50,148 bases of DNA from Bacillota bacterium (GCA_023411215.1 JAEYOY010000060.1:1-50148), one strand, 5' to 3'; shown: positions 1-6,925, counted from the first letter of the stretch. A program made the numbers and translations. Notes: a model not told the origin generated them from the sequence alone.

Positions 1-14
1 ATAAGGGTGAGGAT

Positions 15-536
15 ATGTCAGAGGCTAATTGGTACGTTGTTCACACCTATTCAGGGTACGAGAACAAAGTAAAAGCGAACATTGAGAAGACAATTGAAAA
101 CAGAAAACTGCAGGATCAGATTTTAGAAGTATCTGTTCCGATGCAGGACGTAGTCGAAGTGAAAAACGGTGTTAAGAAGCGTGTCCAGAAGAAGATGTTT
201 CCCGGTTATGTACTTCTCCATATGGTTATGAATGATGACGTATGGTATGTGGTTCGTAATACCAGAGGTGTAACAGGATTCGTTGGCCCGGACTCTAAAC
301 AACCTGTTCCGTTATCGGAACTTGAGATGCGCAGCATGGGAATTAAGTCAGATGAAATATCCTTGGATTTTGAAATCGGTGACACTGTTACGGTTACTTC
401 CGGTGTATGGGAGAATACCTCAGGACAGATCAAGGCGATCAATACCCATAAGCAGATTGTTACAATCAGCGTGGATATGTTTGGACGTGAAACCCCTGTT
501 GAGATTGGTTTCAGTGAGGTAAAGGTTCGCAGATAA
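15..536 (+). CDS. nusG: Transcription termination/antitermination factor NusG
   Basis: NusG binds RNA polymerase and couples elongation to pausing, termination or antitermination. The 173-residue protein opens with the typical NGN segment (NWYVVHTYSGYENKVKANIE), carries the FPGYVLLHM core of that domain near residue 63, and ends with a KOW domain from about residue 122 (GDTVTVTSGVWEN). Length is normal for the family. The ATG follows the Shine-Dalgarno-like AAGGGTGAGG at the window edge. It lies directly upstream of rplK, the usual bacterial order in which secE-nusG precedes the L11/L1 genes; secE would lie just outside the window. The 235-bp gap to rplK is unusually structured (see 598-749). 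Confidence 0.97.
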   Translation: MSEANWYVVHTYSGYENKVKANIEKTIENRKLQDQILEVSVPMQDVVEVKNGVKKRVQKKMFPGYVLLHMVMNDDVWYVVRNTRGVTGFVGPDSKQPVPLSELEMRSMGIKSDEISLDFEIGDTVTVTSGVWENTSGQIKAINTHKQIVTISVDMFGRETPVEIGFSEVKVRR

Positions 537-597
537 TGAATACAAGAGAGTTAGCTTGCTGATTCATCTTGTTCAAAACATCAGTGCATGCTAAGGA

Positions 598-749
598 AAG
601 CAAATTAATATTTGCTTAAGTGAAACGATATTTCACTTGATGAAAATTCTTTTCGCGAGGTGAGTTATAATAACTCACAGACTGAATTATTTAATTCAGA
701 GATGTAACTTAGGTTAGTTACGTGGGAGGGACATTCCCGCAAACACCAC
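598..749 (+). promoter_or_regulatory. rplK leader: five consecutive hairpins plus GTGGGAGG...CCAC element
   Basis: Five perfect short inverted repeats stand almost end to end at 598-617, 618-638, 660-678, 682-699 and 704-721, with stems of 6-8 bp and loops of 3-6 nt. They are followed by GTGGGAGG at 722-729 and a closing CCAC at 746-749, just before the rplK ribosome binding site. The same GTGGGAGG and CCAC pair recurs upstream of rplA. In bacteria the rplKA messenger is autoregulated by L1 binding near the rplK start, so the last element is a plausible L1 site. The purpose of the hairpin array is unknown. Confidence 0.6.
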
Positions 750-771
750 ATTTATCAGGAGGTATGCTATC

Positions 772-1197
772 ATGGCAAAAAAAGTAACAGGATATATCAA
801 ATTACAGATCCCAGCTGGCAAGGCTACACCGGCTCCCCCGGTAGGACCCGCACTTGGTCAGCACGGCGTGAACATCGTTCAGTTCACAAAGGAATTTAAC
901 GCAAGAACAGCAGATCAGGATGGTATCATTACACCCGTTGTAATTACCGTTTATGCAGACAGAAGCTTTAGCTTCGTAACAAAGACTCCTCCGGCAGCCG
1001 TATTGATTAAGAAATCACTTAATCTTAAGTCCGGATCCGCTGCCCCGAACAAGACGAAGGTAGCAAAGCTTTCAAAGGCAGAGCTTAGAAAAATCGCTGA
1101 GCTTAAGATGCCCGATTTAAATGCAGCTAGCGTAGATGCAGCGATGAGTATGATCGCAGGTACCGCAAGAAGCATGGGCGTTACAATCGAAGAATAG
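772..1197 (+). CDS. rplK: 50S ribosomal protein L11
   Basis: L11 forms the base of the GTPase-associated stalk with 23S rRNA and is needed for factor binding and the RelA-type response. The 141-residue protein shows the proline-rich N-terminal signature (KLQIPAGKATPAPPVGPALG), the central SFVTKTPPAAVLIKK segment and the C-terminal rRNA-binding domain ending in IAGTARSMGV. Length is exactly typical. The ATG at 772 follows a strong AGGAGG. It lies between nusG and rplA and is preceded by an elaborate structured leader. Confidence 0.98.
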   Translation: MAKKVTGYIKLQIPAGKATPAPPVGPALGQHGVNIVQFTKEFNARTADQDGIITPVVITVYADRSFSFVTKTPPAAVLIKKSLNLKSGSAAPNKTKVAKLSKAELRKIAELKMPDLNAASVDAAMSMIAGTARSMGVTIEE

Positions 1198-1246
1198 AAT
1201 GAAACAGCATGGTTGAAAGAGACTATGCGATTGAGAATCTAATAAC

Positions 1247-1351
1247 GTGGGAGGAAATGTCGATTGTATAGCACAATCGACAGGCAAATACGGCTCTTAT
1301 CGTATTCGCTCAGCGGTATTCTTTGAATTCCGTTTTCTCCGATAAAACCAC
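1247..1351 (+). promoter_or_regulatory. rplA leader with GTGGGAGG...CCAC motif and hairpins
   Basis: GTGGGAGG at 1247-1254 and CCAC at 1348-1351, immediately before the rplA ribosome binding site, match the pair found before rplK. Between them are a 10-bp perfect hairpin (1258-1267 with 1273-1282) and a weaker one around 1288-1305. The repeated motif at both genes of the L11/L1 unit suggests translational control by an operon product, most likely L1 by analogy with known bacterial systems. No internal terminator was seen. Confidence 0.5.
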
Positions 1352-1366
1352 TAGGAGGTTTATAGA

Positions 1367-2059
1367 ATGAAAAGAGGAAAAAAATATCAAGATTCTGCAA
1401 AGTTAATTGACAGAGCAGTTCAATACGATGCAACAGAAGCAATCGGCTTAGTTAAGAAGGCTGCTGTAGCAAAATTCGATGAAACCATCGAAGCACACAT
1501 CAGACTTGGTGTTGATGGACGTCATGCTGATCAGCAGGTTCGTGGTGCGGTAGTATTACCTCACGGAACTGGTAAGACTGTACGTGTACTCGTATTCGCT
1601 AAGGGTGATAAGGCTAATGAAGCTTTAGCAGCTGGCGCTGACTTTGTTGGTGCAGATGAATTAGTACCTAAGATTCAGAACGACAACTGGTTCGAATTCG
1701 ACGTAGTTGTTGCTACCCCTGATATGATGGGTGTCGTTGGTCGTTTAGGCCGTGTACTCGGACCTAAGGGTTTAATGCCGAACCCGAAGGCAGGCACCGT
1801 AACTATGGATGTTACCAAGGCTGTTAATGATATCAAAGCTGGTAAGATCGAATACAGATTAGATAAGACAAACATCATCCACGTTCCGCTTGGTAAGGCT
1901 TCTTTCACCGAGGAAATGCTGAATGATAATTTCCAGACCTTAATCGGCGCTGTTATTAAGGCTAAACCCTCCGCAGCAAAAGGACAGTATTTAAAGAGCG
2001 TTACATTAGCTTCCACAATGGGTCCTGGCGTAAAGCTTAACACAGCTAAGTTAGGTTAA
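1367..2059 (+). CDS. rplA: 50S ribosomal protein L1
   Basis: L1 binds 23S rRNA at the mobile E-site stalk and usually also represses its own messenger. The 230-residue protein has the expected N-terminal KRGKKYQ segment, the ADFVGADELVPKIQ region and the highly conserved GRLGRVLGPKGLMPNPKAGT motif near residue 130. Length is normal. The ATG follows TAGGAGG at good spacing. It is the second gene of the rplKA unit; the next gene, rplJ, has its own promoter about 65 bp downstream of the stop. Confidence 0.98.
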   Translation: MKRGKKYQDSAKLIDRAVQYDATEAIGLVKKAAVAKFDETIEAHIRLGVDGRHADQQVRGAVVLPHGTGKTVRVLVFAKGDKANEALAAGADFVGADELVPKIQNDNWFEFDVVVATPDMMGVVGRLGRVLGPKGLMPNPKAGTVTMDVTKAVNDIKAGKIEYRLDKTNIIHVPLGKASFTEEMLNDNFQTLIGAVIKAKPSAAKGQYLKSVTLASTMGPGVKLNTAKLG

Positions 2060-2122
2060 TTAATACAGAATAATAAGACATTTGTTTTGAAGGTCTCTTA
2101 TAACACAATTAGATTTTAGGGG

Positions 2123-2151
2123 TTGACACTAAACTGTGTCCATGCTATAAT
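2123..2151 (+). promoter_or_regulatory. Sigma-A promoter of rplJL
   Basis: A perfect TTGACA (2123-2128) and TATAAT (2146-2151) are separated by 17 bp. They stand just after rplA and before the L10-type leader, so rplJ-rplL can be transcribed independently of rplKA. Confidence 0.92.
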
Positions 2152-2310
2152 ACGTTTTGTGTGTAAGTGAATGATTAACATTTTGCTTATAAAGCTGCCG
2201 AAGACAGTAGGTGCCGCAAGGCATAAGGTGTTACCGCCTACCGAGGAAAGTTGATTTAAATCATTTTGATTTTATTAACCTCTTTCTGCCTCGGTGGAAA
2301 GAGGTTTTTT
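2152..2310 (+). ncRNA. L10-type ribosomal protein leader with attenuator
   Basis: The transcribed leader contains the AAGACAGTAGGTGCCGCAAGGC segment pattern followed by CCGCCTACCGAGG, an arrangement expected for Firmicutes L10 leaders, which bind the L10-L12 complex. It ends in an intrinsic terminator: stem CCTCTTT/AAAGAGG at 2279-2304 with six T at 2305-2310. CCGAGG at 2241-2246 is complementary to CCTCGG at 2289-2294 inside the terminator, so an antiterminator pairing is possible. This fits attenuation of rplJL when L10 is in excess. Confidence 0.85.
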
Positions 2311-2401
2311 GATTCGCAGCAAATAAATTGATTGATCAATTTGTCTTGTGTGCGTGAATTCAACAGACTCGGCGAACAGGTAGTATGTTGTAGAAAGAAA
2401 A

Positions 2402-2444
2402 GGGTGATCACAAGCTGATCATAGCTTGTTGTAAGCAATCACCC
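2402..2444 (+). promoter_or_regulatory. Extended hairpin just before the rplJ ribosome binding site
   Basis: GGGTGAT (2402-2408) pairs with ATCACCC (2438-2444) around an inner stem ACAAGCT/AGCTTGT (2410-2416 with 2423-2429). The structure lies downstream of the attenuator and 12 nt before AAGGAGGTG. It could be an RNase processing or translation-control element; it has no T tract and is not a terminator. Confidence 0.6.
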
Positions 2445-2471
2445 CTATAATGAAACAAGGAGGTGTACTTA

Positions 2472-2957
2472 ATGGCAAAAGTTGAACAAAAACAACCGAT
2501 TGTAGAAGAGATTAAGGGTTATGTTGGCCAGGCTAAGGCTGCTGTATTAGTAGATTACCGTGGTTTAACCGTTGCTCAGGATACAGAGCTTCGTAAGAAA
2601 TTAAGAGAAGCTGGTGTCGTTTACAAGGTGTATAAGAACACAATGCTTAACTTTGCATTTAAAGGAACAGAATTTGAAGCTTTATCAAAGGACTTAAACG
2701 GCCCTACCGCTGTAGCTTTTGGTTTAGAGGATGCAACCGTTCCTGCAAGAATTTTACTTGAATGCACAAAGACAATGCCTAAGTTAGAATTCAAGTCCGG
2801 TGTTGTTGAAGGAACTTACTATGATACAAAGGGAATTCAGGTTATTGCAACTATCCCTTCCAGAGAAGTTCTTATTTCCAAGTTACTTGGAAGCTTACAG
2901 TCTCCTATTACAAACTTTGCTCGTGTACTCAAACAGATCGCAGAGAAGCAGGCTTAA
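2472..2957 (+). CDS. rplJ: 50S ribosomal protein L10
   Basis: L10 anchors L7/L12 dimers to the ribosomal stalk and regulates its own operon. The protein (161 residues from the chosen start) has the conserved VDYRGLTVAQDTELRKKLREA helix, the YKVYKNTMLNFA motif and GPTAVAFG. The ATG at 2472 is preferred to the in-frame GTG at 2463 because the latter overlaps the ribosome binding site AAGGAGGTG at 2457-2465. The last codons are duplicated as non-coding sequence just downstream (see 2934-3033). Confidence 0.97.
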   Translation: MAKVEQKQPIVEEIKGYVGQAKAAVLVDYRGLTVAQDTELRKKLREAGVVYKVYKNTMLNFAFKGTEFEALSKDLNGPTAVAFGLEDATVPARILLECTKTMPKLEFKSGVVEGTYYDTKGIQVIATIPSREVLISKLLGSLQSPITNFARVLKQIAEKQA

Positions 2958-3033
2958 TCAATTCTTTGGTTAAGATGCAATCTGTTCACAGATCGCGTAA
3001 GAAGCAGGCTTAATTAATTCTTAATTAAGATGC
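2934..3033 (+). repeat. Duplicated rplJ 3' end carrying a covarying hairpin
   Basis: A segment of about 45 bp covering the final codons and stop of rplJ (2934-2978) is repeated 55 bp downstream (2989-3033) with few changes. Each copy contains a 9-bp hairpin: CTTAATCAA/TTGGTTAAG in the first and CTTAATTAA/TTAATTAAG in the second. Differences within the stems preserve pairing, including C-G replaced by T-A. The pair lies between rplJ and rplL. Confidence 0.75.
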
Positions 3034-3104
3034 TGGCATAAGTAATAGTGAACTAGCAAGAAATCAATACGAATTAAACAATAAAAATATGGAGGTAAAT
3101 AATA

Positions 3105-3467
3105 ATGACAACTCAAGATTTTATCGAGGCAATTAAAGGCCTTACAGTATTAGAATTAAATGATTTAGTAAAAGCATGTGAAGAAGAATTCGGTGTATCC
3201 GCAGCAGCAGGTGTTGTAGTAGCAGCTGGTCCTGCAGCAGCAGAAGAAGAAGAGAAGACTGAGTTCAATGTAGAGTTAACAGATGCAGGCCCGAACAAGG
3301 TTAAGGTTATCAAGGTTGTTCGTGAAGTAACTGGCTTAGGCTTAAAGGAAGCTAAGGATCTTGTTGATGCTGCTCCTAAGACAATCAAGGAAGGCGCAAA
3401 CAAGGCAGAAGCTGATGATCTTAAGGCTAAGTTAGAAGCTGAAGGCGCTAAAGTAACATTAAAGTAA
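3105..3467 (+). CDS. rplL: 50S ribosomal protein L7/L12
   Basis: L7/L12 forms the flexible stalk dimers that recruit translation GTPases. The 120-residue acidic protein shows the N-terminal dimerisation helix (LTVLELNDLVKACEEEFGV), the Ala-rich hinge near residues 33-48 (AAAGVVVAAGPAAAEEEE) and the C-terminal factor-binding domain with KVIKVVREVTGLGLKEAKDLVD. Length is canonical. The ATG follows ATGGAGGTAAATAAT. It is the last gene of the ribosomal block; three tandem terminators follow, so little read-through to the next genes is expected. Confidence 0.98.
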   Translation: MTTQDFIEAIKGLTVLELNDLVKACEEEFGVSAAAGVVVAAGPAAAEEEEKTEFNVELTDAGPNKVKVIKVVREVTGLGLKEAKDLVDAAPKTIKEGANKAEADDLKAKLEAEGAKVTLK

Positions 3468-3473
3468 GAAATC

Positions 3474-3504
3474 AAAATCCTGCTCGAAAGAGCAGGATTT
3501 TTTT
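3474..3504 (+). terminator. rplL terminator, copy 1
   Basis: Perfect 8-bp stem TCCTGCTC/GAGCAGGA with a GAAA tetraloop, followed by seven T. It starts 6 bp after the rplL stop codon. Confidence 0.95.
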
Positions 3505-3600
3505 GCTTGAATGATCTTTTCGAGCAAAGCCCGGAAGCAACGATTTCTTAACGAGCAATTTGGCGAAGACAAATTGTGAGTTTGGGCATGAGAAAGAGAA

Positions 3601-3631
3601 GAGATCCTGCTCGAAAGAGCAGGATTTTTTT
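3601..3631 (+). terminator. Repeated terminator, copy 2
   Basis: Identical stem and GAAA loop (3605-3624) with a seven-T tract, one repeat period after copy 1. Confidence 0.9.
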
Positions 3632-3727
3632 GCTTGAACGATCTTATCAAGCAAAGCCCGGAAGCAACGATTTCTTAACGAGCAATTTGGCGGAGACAAA
3701 TTGTGAGTCTGGGCATGAGAAAGACAA

Positions 3728-3758
3728 GAGATCCTGCTCGAAAGAGCAGGATTTTTTT
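3728..3758 (+). terminator. Repeated terminator, copy 3
   Basis: Identical stem and GAAA loop (3732-3751) with a seven-T tract. It is the last barrier before the accessory block. Confidence 0.9.
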
Positions 3759-3863
3759 GCGTGAAGGACTTTCTCAAGTAAATTAATATACACTATAAAT
3801 AATTCTAGGGTTTATCCTCGCTGACAAGATTAATATAGTAACGAACATCAGGAGGTTAAGAGA

Positions 3864-4721
3864 ATGAAAACAAACGAATTAATTTTATACCAAAACATAC
3901 AGCAGTTGGAATGGCATGATAACGAGAGCTTATTGGAGATGTTAACAGAGTGGCATAACATTTATGAAAATCGGAGCTTAATCAAGGAGCCTATTAACTT
4001 TCCTATCTACTTGAATTACGAGAAATATGGTAATGGTATACATCGTTATCTTGGAAGCATTACGGAATATCTTAAATGTGCCGGGTTGATAACCTTTGAA
4101 GGAAGAGACAGTTTTATTGAATTGAATATGGAATATAAGGAAGGGGAAGAACATCCCTCTCTCGTTAGACTGATGCGTCTTATGGAGGAGAAGGTGGCCG
4201 GGGAGGCTTTCCGGGGGATTGTACTTTTACATATCGATGAATGGTGTGGAAAGGATTATCGTCTGGAGGATAAACGATTTCTGGCAATACTTCGGTATCT
4301 AGAGGAGAGGCGATCCGGTCTGATGGTTATCCTTCAGACTGCGCAGGAAAGCCAATCGCATCTATTGGAAAAAACCTTACAGCAATATTTTAATATACGA
4401 ATTGTAAAGAGTGTTCCTCTTGCTATAGATCATTTTATTGGAATTATCGAAGATAACTTACAGATGTCAGGGTTTCGTCTTACAGAGGATGCAAGGCTTT
4501 CAATCGAAGGCATCGGAAGAAAAATTATCGATATTGTAGAAGTTGATAGCTACCGACAGATTAAATTAATTCTTGAGGATATTATTTTCGAATATATTAA
4601 TAATCCAACTTTACCGGATCGGATTATTACATGTCAGCATTTAAAGCACTCGATCCGTAAGGTTGAAGATTTGGTACGAAAAAAAGAAACTTATAGTATT
4701 GGATTTGACATTAACCGCTAA
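3864..4721 (+). CDS. Degenerate CbxX-type AAA+ protein (pseudo-ATPase)
   Basis: No named family was recognised with certainty. The 285-residue protein appears to keep the fold order of a CbxX/CfxQ AAA+ module but lacks its catalytic residues. The segment YGNGIHRYLGSITEYLKCAG (about residues 55-75) lines up by eye with GNPGTGKTTVARLFAKVFKG of the AAA+ protein at 15341, with no Walker A lysine. GIVLLHIDEW (about 118-127) resembles Walker B, and the C-terminal half follows the family lid helices (compare FRLTEDARLSI with YYLTSSGEKAFLQV). The NPGLKSR arginine-finger motif is missing. A good AGGAGG precedes the ATG. It is 40 bp upstream of the VirD4-like gene and probably co-transcribed. It may be a non-hydrolysing partner or adaptor; homology to the 15341 protein is inferred by eye. 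Confidence 0.6.
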   Translation: MKTNELILYQNIQQLEWHDNESLLEMLTEWHNIYENRSLIKEPINFPIYLNYEKYGNGIHRYLGSITEYLKCAGLITFEGRDSFIELNMEYKEGEEHPSLVRLMRLMEEKVAGEAFRGIVLLHIDEWCGKDYRLEDKRFLAILRYLEERRSGLMVILQTAQESQSHLLEKTLQQYFNIRIVKSVPLAIDHFIGIIEDNLQMSGFRLTEDARLSIEGIGRKIIDIVEVDSYRQIKLILEDIIFEYINNPTLPDRIITCQHLKHSIRKVEDLVRKKETYSIGFDINR

Positions 4722-4760
4722 TTGATTGTTGAATGATAAAAAAAGAGAGGGTGTTGCTAT

Positions 4761-6113
4761 ATGTTATATCAGGAATATAAAATCGGAAAATGCTATGGAG
4801 CGGAATTCGCAAGTACTGAGTCGATTAAGAGGTCTTTAACTAGAATAGACCTAGCGTCAGGAAGATACGAGAAGGGCGGAATACCGATTATTACCGAGGG
4901 AACTGAGGCTTACATTGATACAGAGGATAATCATACATTGGTATTTGGATCGACCGGTTCTAAAAAGTCAAGATTATTTGCGATGCCACTGATACAGATT
5001 TTAATGAAGGCAGGGGAATCCTTTGTTGTAACAGATCCGAAGGGGGAACTATATGATAGAACAGCCGGTACTCTTAAGGATCAAGGGTATCAATGCATGG
5101 TAATGAACTTTCGTGAGTTAAGACAAAGTGACTGTTGGAATCCCATAAAGCTTGCAAGTCTTTTCCGTCAGGAGGGAGAAGAAGAGAAAGCCTATGAGGC
5201 TTTATATGATTTTATAGAAGGGCTGAGTGAGAGTGTTCATAACGAAAAGGATCCCTACTGGGAGAATGCAGCAAAGAATATCTTGCATGGACTACTAATC
5301 CTTATACTAGAAAATGCGTCTGTAGAAAAACATAATATAAAAACACTTTTAGAAATGGTAGATGAAATCCATCATAAAAACAGTGTACTCAAGGATGATA
5401 TTGATGATCTCACAACGAACTCCCTTGCACTTTCAAAGCTTCGAATACTGAATAATCAGTCCGAAAGGACGGTAGGAAGCGTCCTGGCACTCGTAGATGC
5501 GATGATGAATGTTTTTCTGACCCAACCAAAACTTACTGAGTTATTGTCAGCGGATAGCATTAATTTAAAGGAATGTGGAGAGAAAAAAACAGCAATCTAT
5601 CTTATTCTACCGGATGAAAGAACTACCTACCATTTTATTGCCAGTATGTTTATCAAGCAATATTATGAAATGTTGATTATCGAAGCTCAAAAGAATCGTA
5701 GCAAGAAGCTGGGAATACGTATGAATTTTATTCTTGATGAGTTCTCCAACCTTCCTAAGATACCGGATATGCCTGCGATGATAACGGCAGCCAGAAGCAG
5801 AAATATTCGCTTTTATCTATTCGTACAAAGTCAGCATCAATTGGTAGCTAAGTACGGAGGAGATGCACATACCCTTAAGGGTAATTGTAATAATTGGATT
5901 TTTTTGAATAGCAGAGAAAAGGAATTATTGGAGGAAATTGTAGTTCTATGTGGTGAGTGTACCTATGAAAACAATATGAGAAGAAGTCTGATTAGTGTCA
6001 GTGATCTCCAGCAATTTAGCAAGGAAAAAGGGGAGGCTCTGATCATGCTTGGAAGGAATGCTCCGTATATTACAAAATTATATGATATTGATGATTATCC
6101 TTGGGTACAATAG
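4761..6113 (+). CDS. VirD4/TraG-like coupling ATPase with altered Walker A
   Basis: The 450-residue protein belongs to the VirD4/TraG branch of the FtsK/HerA ATPases, which pump DNA or recruit substrates to a membrane channel. Visible features are HTLVFGSTGSKKSRL with the P-loop at residues 63-70, the SFVVTDPKGELYDRTAG motif that is nearly diagnostic for VirD4, WENAAKNILHGLL, a Walker B FILDEFSNLP near 323-332, and MPAMITAARSRNIRFYLFVQSQHQL. The P-loop has Lys where the consensus GxxGxGKS has Gly. No N-terminal membrane helix is present, unlike most VirD4 proteins, so it may be cytosolic or tethered by a partner. No relaxase or type IV channel gene is in the window. It follows the pseudo-AAA+ gene after 40 bp, with its own GAGAGGGTG site. 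Confidence 0.85.
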   Translation: MLYQEYKIGKCYGAEFASTESIKRSLTRIDLASGRYEKGGIPIITEGTEAYIDTEDNHTLVFGSTGSKKSRLFAMPLIQILMKAGESFVVTDPKGELYDRTAGTLKDQGYQCMVMNFRELRQSDCWNPIKLASLFRQEGEEEKAYEALYDFIEGLSESVHNEKDPYWENAAKNILHGLLILILENASVEKHNIKTLLEMVDEIHHKNSVLKDDIDDLTTNSLALSKLRILNNQSERTVGSVLALVDAMMNVFLTQPKLTELLSADSINLKECGEKKTAIYLILPDERTTYHFIASMFIKQYYEMLIIEAQKNRSKKLGIRMNFILDEFSNLPKIPDMPAMITAARSRNIRFYLFVQSQHQLVAKYGGDAHTLKGNCNNWIFLNSREKELLEEIVVLCGECTYENNMRRSLISVSDLQQFSKEKGEALIMLGRNAPYITKLYDIDDYPWVQ

Positions 6114-6162
6114 GAGATCAGTCCCCCGCTGCTTCATAATGTTCAATGGATTATGCTGAGTA

Positions 6163-6479
6163 GTGAGTGAGAAATTAGTAAATATGGTAGAATTATTACT
6201 CTTTATGGAATATAATAGTTATATTATGTTCCATAAAGACTGGGTTATCTATATACCATTTAAGCTTAATTATGGTATGGCAGCTATATTACTAAAACTG
6301 GCGGTAGAGCAACATAATCCGGAAGCAATGTTGCTCTCGGAACCTTATATGATAAGGGGAAAGGGGTTGCTAAGGATAAAAAACAAGCTACCTTATTATT
6401 TGAAAGGGCAGCATTTCTTGGCAATGAGGATGCAAAGAAAAAACTAGAATCTTTTCAATATAGATTATTTAAGCTTTAA
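6163..6479 (+). pseudogene. Sel1-repeat protein fragment with a frameshift
   Basis: The open frame from GTG 6163 reads through LLKLAVEQHNPEAMLL and then loses the repeat. In another frame from about 6341 the sequence reads GTLYDKGKGVAKDKKQATLL and then FERAAFLGNEDAKKKLESFQ to a TAA at 6477-6479. The two parts joined make a textbook Sel1-like repeat. A single missing base near 6335-6340 (CTCTCGGA where CTCCTCGGA is expected) explains the break. Sel1 repeats are protein-interaction solenoids common beside secretion and signalling genes. It could be a true pseudogene, a sequencing error or, less likely, programmed frameshifting. The start is uncertain. Confidence 0.7.
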
Positions 6480-6601
6480 TTCAGCATTGAAACTACCATA
6501 ATCATTATTCCTTATAAATAATAATTTGTTTTTGAGGCTTTAAAGATTGACTCGGAATTAAAATATTACTTTCAGAGTGGAACGAACAAAGGAGGAACAT
6601 T

Positions 6602-6799
6602 ATGAAGAAGCTTATTATACTTATATTGGTAATTCTAATTGTCGGACGATACCTGCTGTCAGCCGGTTACGAAGGAAGCCTGATCGGTGTAATAATGGGT
6701 AGCGTCGGAGGACCGGTTTTAATCCTATTAGTCATCTTGTGGTTGTTAAAACCAAAGAAGCATAAAACCGGTATTGATGAGATTGACAAATATCTATGA
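6602..6799 (+). CDS. Small two-helix membrane protein
   Basis: A 65-residue protein of unknown family. It has an N-terminal hydrophobic stretch (LIILILVILIVGRYLLSA), a short linker, a second hydrophobic stretch (about residues 27-49, ending LLVILWLL) and a basic then acidic tail (KPKKHKTGIDEIDKYL), so the ends probably face the cytoplasm. A strong AAAGGAGGAACATT precedes the ATG, which supports translation. It lies between the VirD4-like/Sel1 genes and the convergent CHAT gene. Membrane anchoring of the neighbouring ATPase is possible, but there is no direct evidence. Confidence 0.7.
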   Translation: MKKLIILILVILIVGRYLLSAGYEGSLIGVIMGSVGGPVLILLVILWLLKPKKHKTGIDEIDKYL

Positions 6800-6883
6800 C
6801 ATATAAAAGAGTAGTGAGCATAATGCGAGAAAATCACTCGCATAGAGTTTGCTTGTATAGATGTGATCGGAGCTGATAACTAT

Positions 6884-6925
6884 AATCCGGTTTCCCTATT
6901 AATACTGCAGAAGGGAAACCGGATT
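6884..6925. terminator. Inverted repeat between convergent genes
   Basis: A 14-bp perfect inverted repeat (AATCCGGTTTCCCT at 6884-6897 with its complement at 6912-6925) straddles the stop codon of the minus-strand CHAT gene. Its location between convergent genes suggests a bidirectional terminator, though the T tracts on both sides are weak. Confidence 0.6.

Larger units (their letters stand above)
3478..3775 (+). repeat. 127-bp tandem repeat, two full copies and one partial copy
   Basis: The terminator hairpin recurs at 3478, 3605 and 3732, a period of exactly 127 bp. The intervening sequence is nearly identical in the first two units, including an inner CAATTTG/CAAATTG hairpin; the third unit is truncated after the terminator. 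Open reading frames across it are low-complexity products of the repeat and are not taken as genes. No other gene lies between rplL and 3864. Confidence 0.9.

Noticed and set aside
1675..2043. Long antisense open frames within rplA, rpoB, rpoC, nusG and other genes
   Set aside because: They are opposite or out of frame to strongly supported genes and have no family features or ribosome binding sites.
3478..3775. Possible CRISPR array
   Set aside because: Only three units, with spacers as conserved as the hairpins and a terminator in each unit; no cas genes nearby.
3459..3777. Minus-strand open frames with repeated protein sequence across the terminator array
   Set aside because: They are the translation of the 127-bp DNA repeat, have no ribosome binding site and overlap three terminators.
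4761..6113. Evidence for an integrative conjugative element
   Set aside because: VirD4-like gene alone; no relaxase, VirB4-type ATPase, channel proteins, integrase or attachment repeats in the window.
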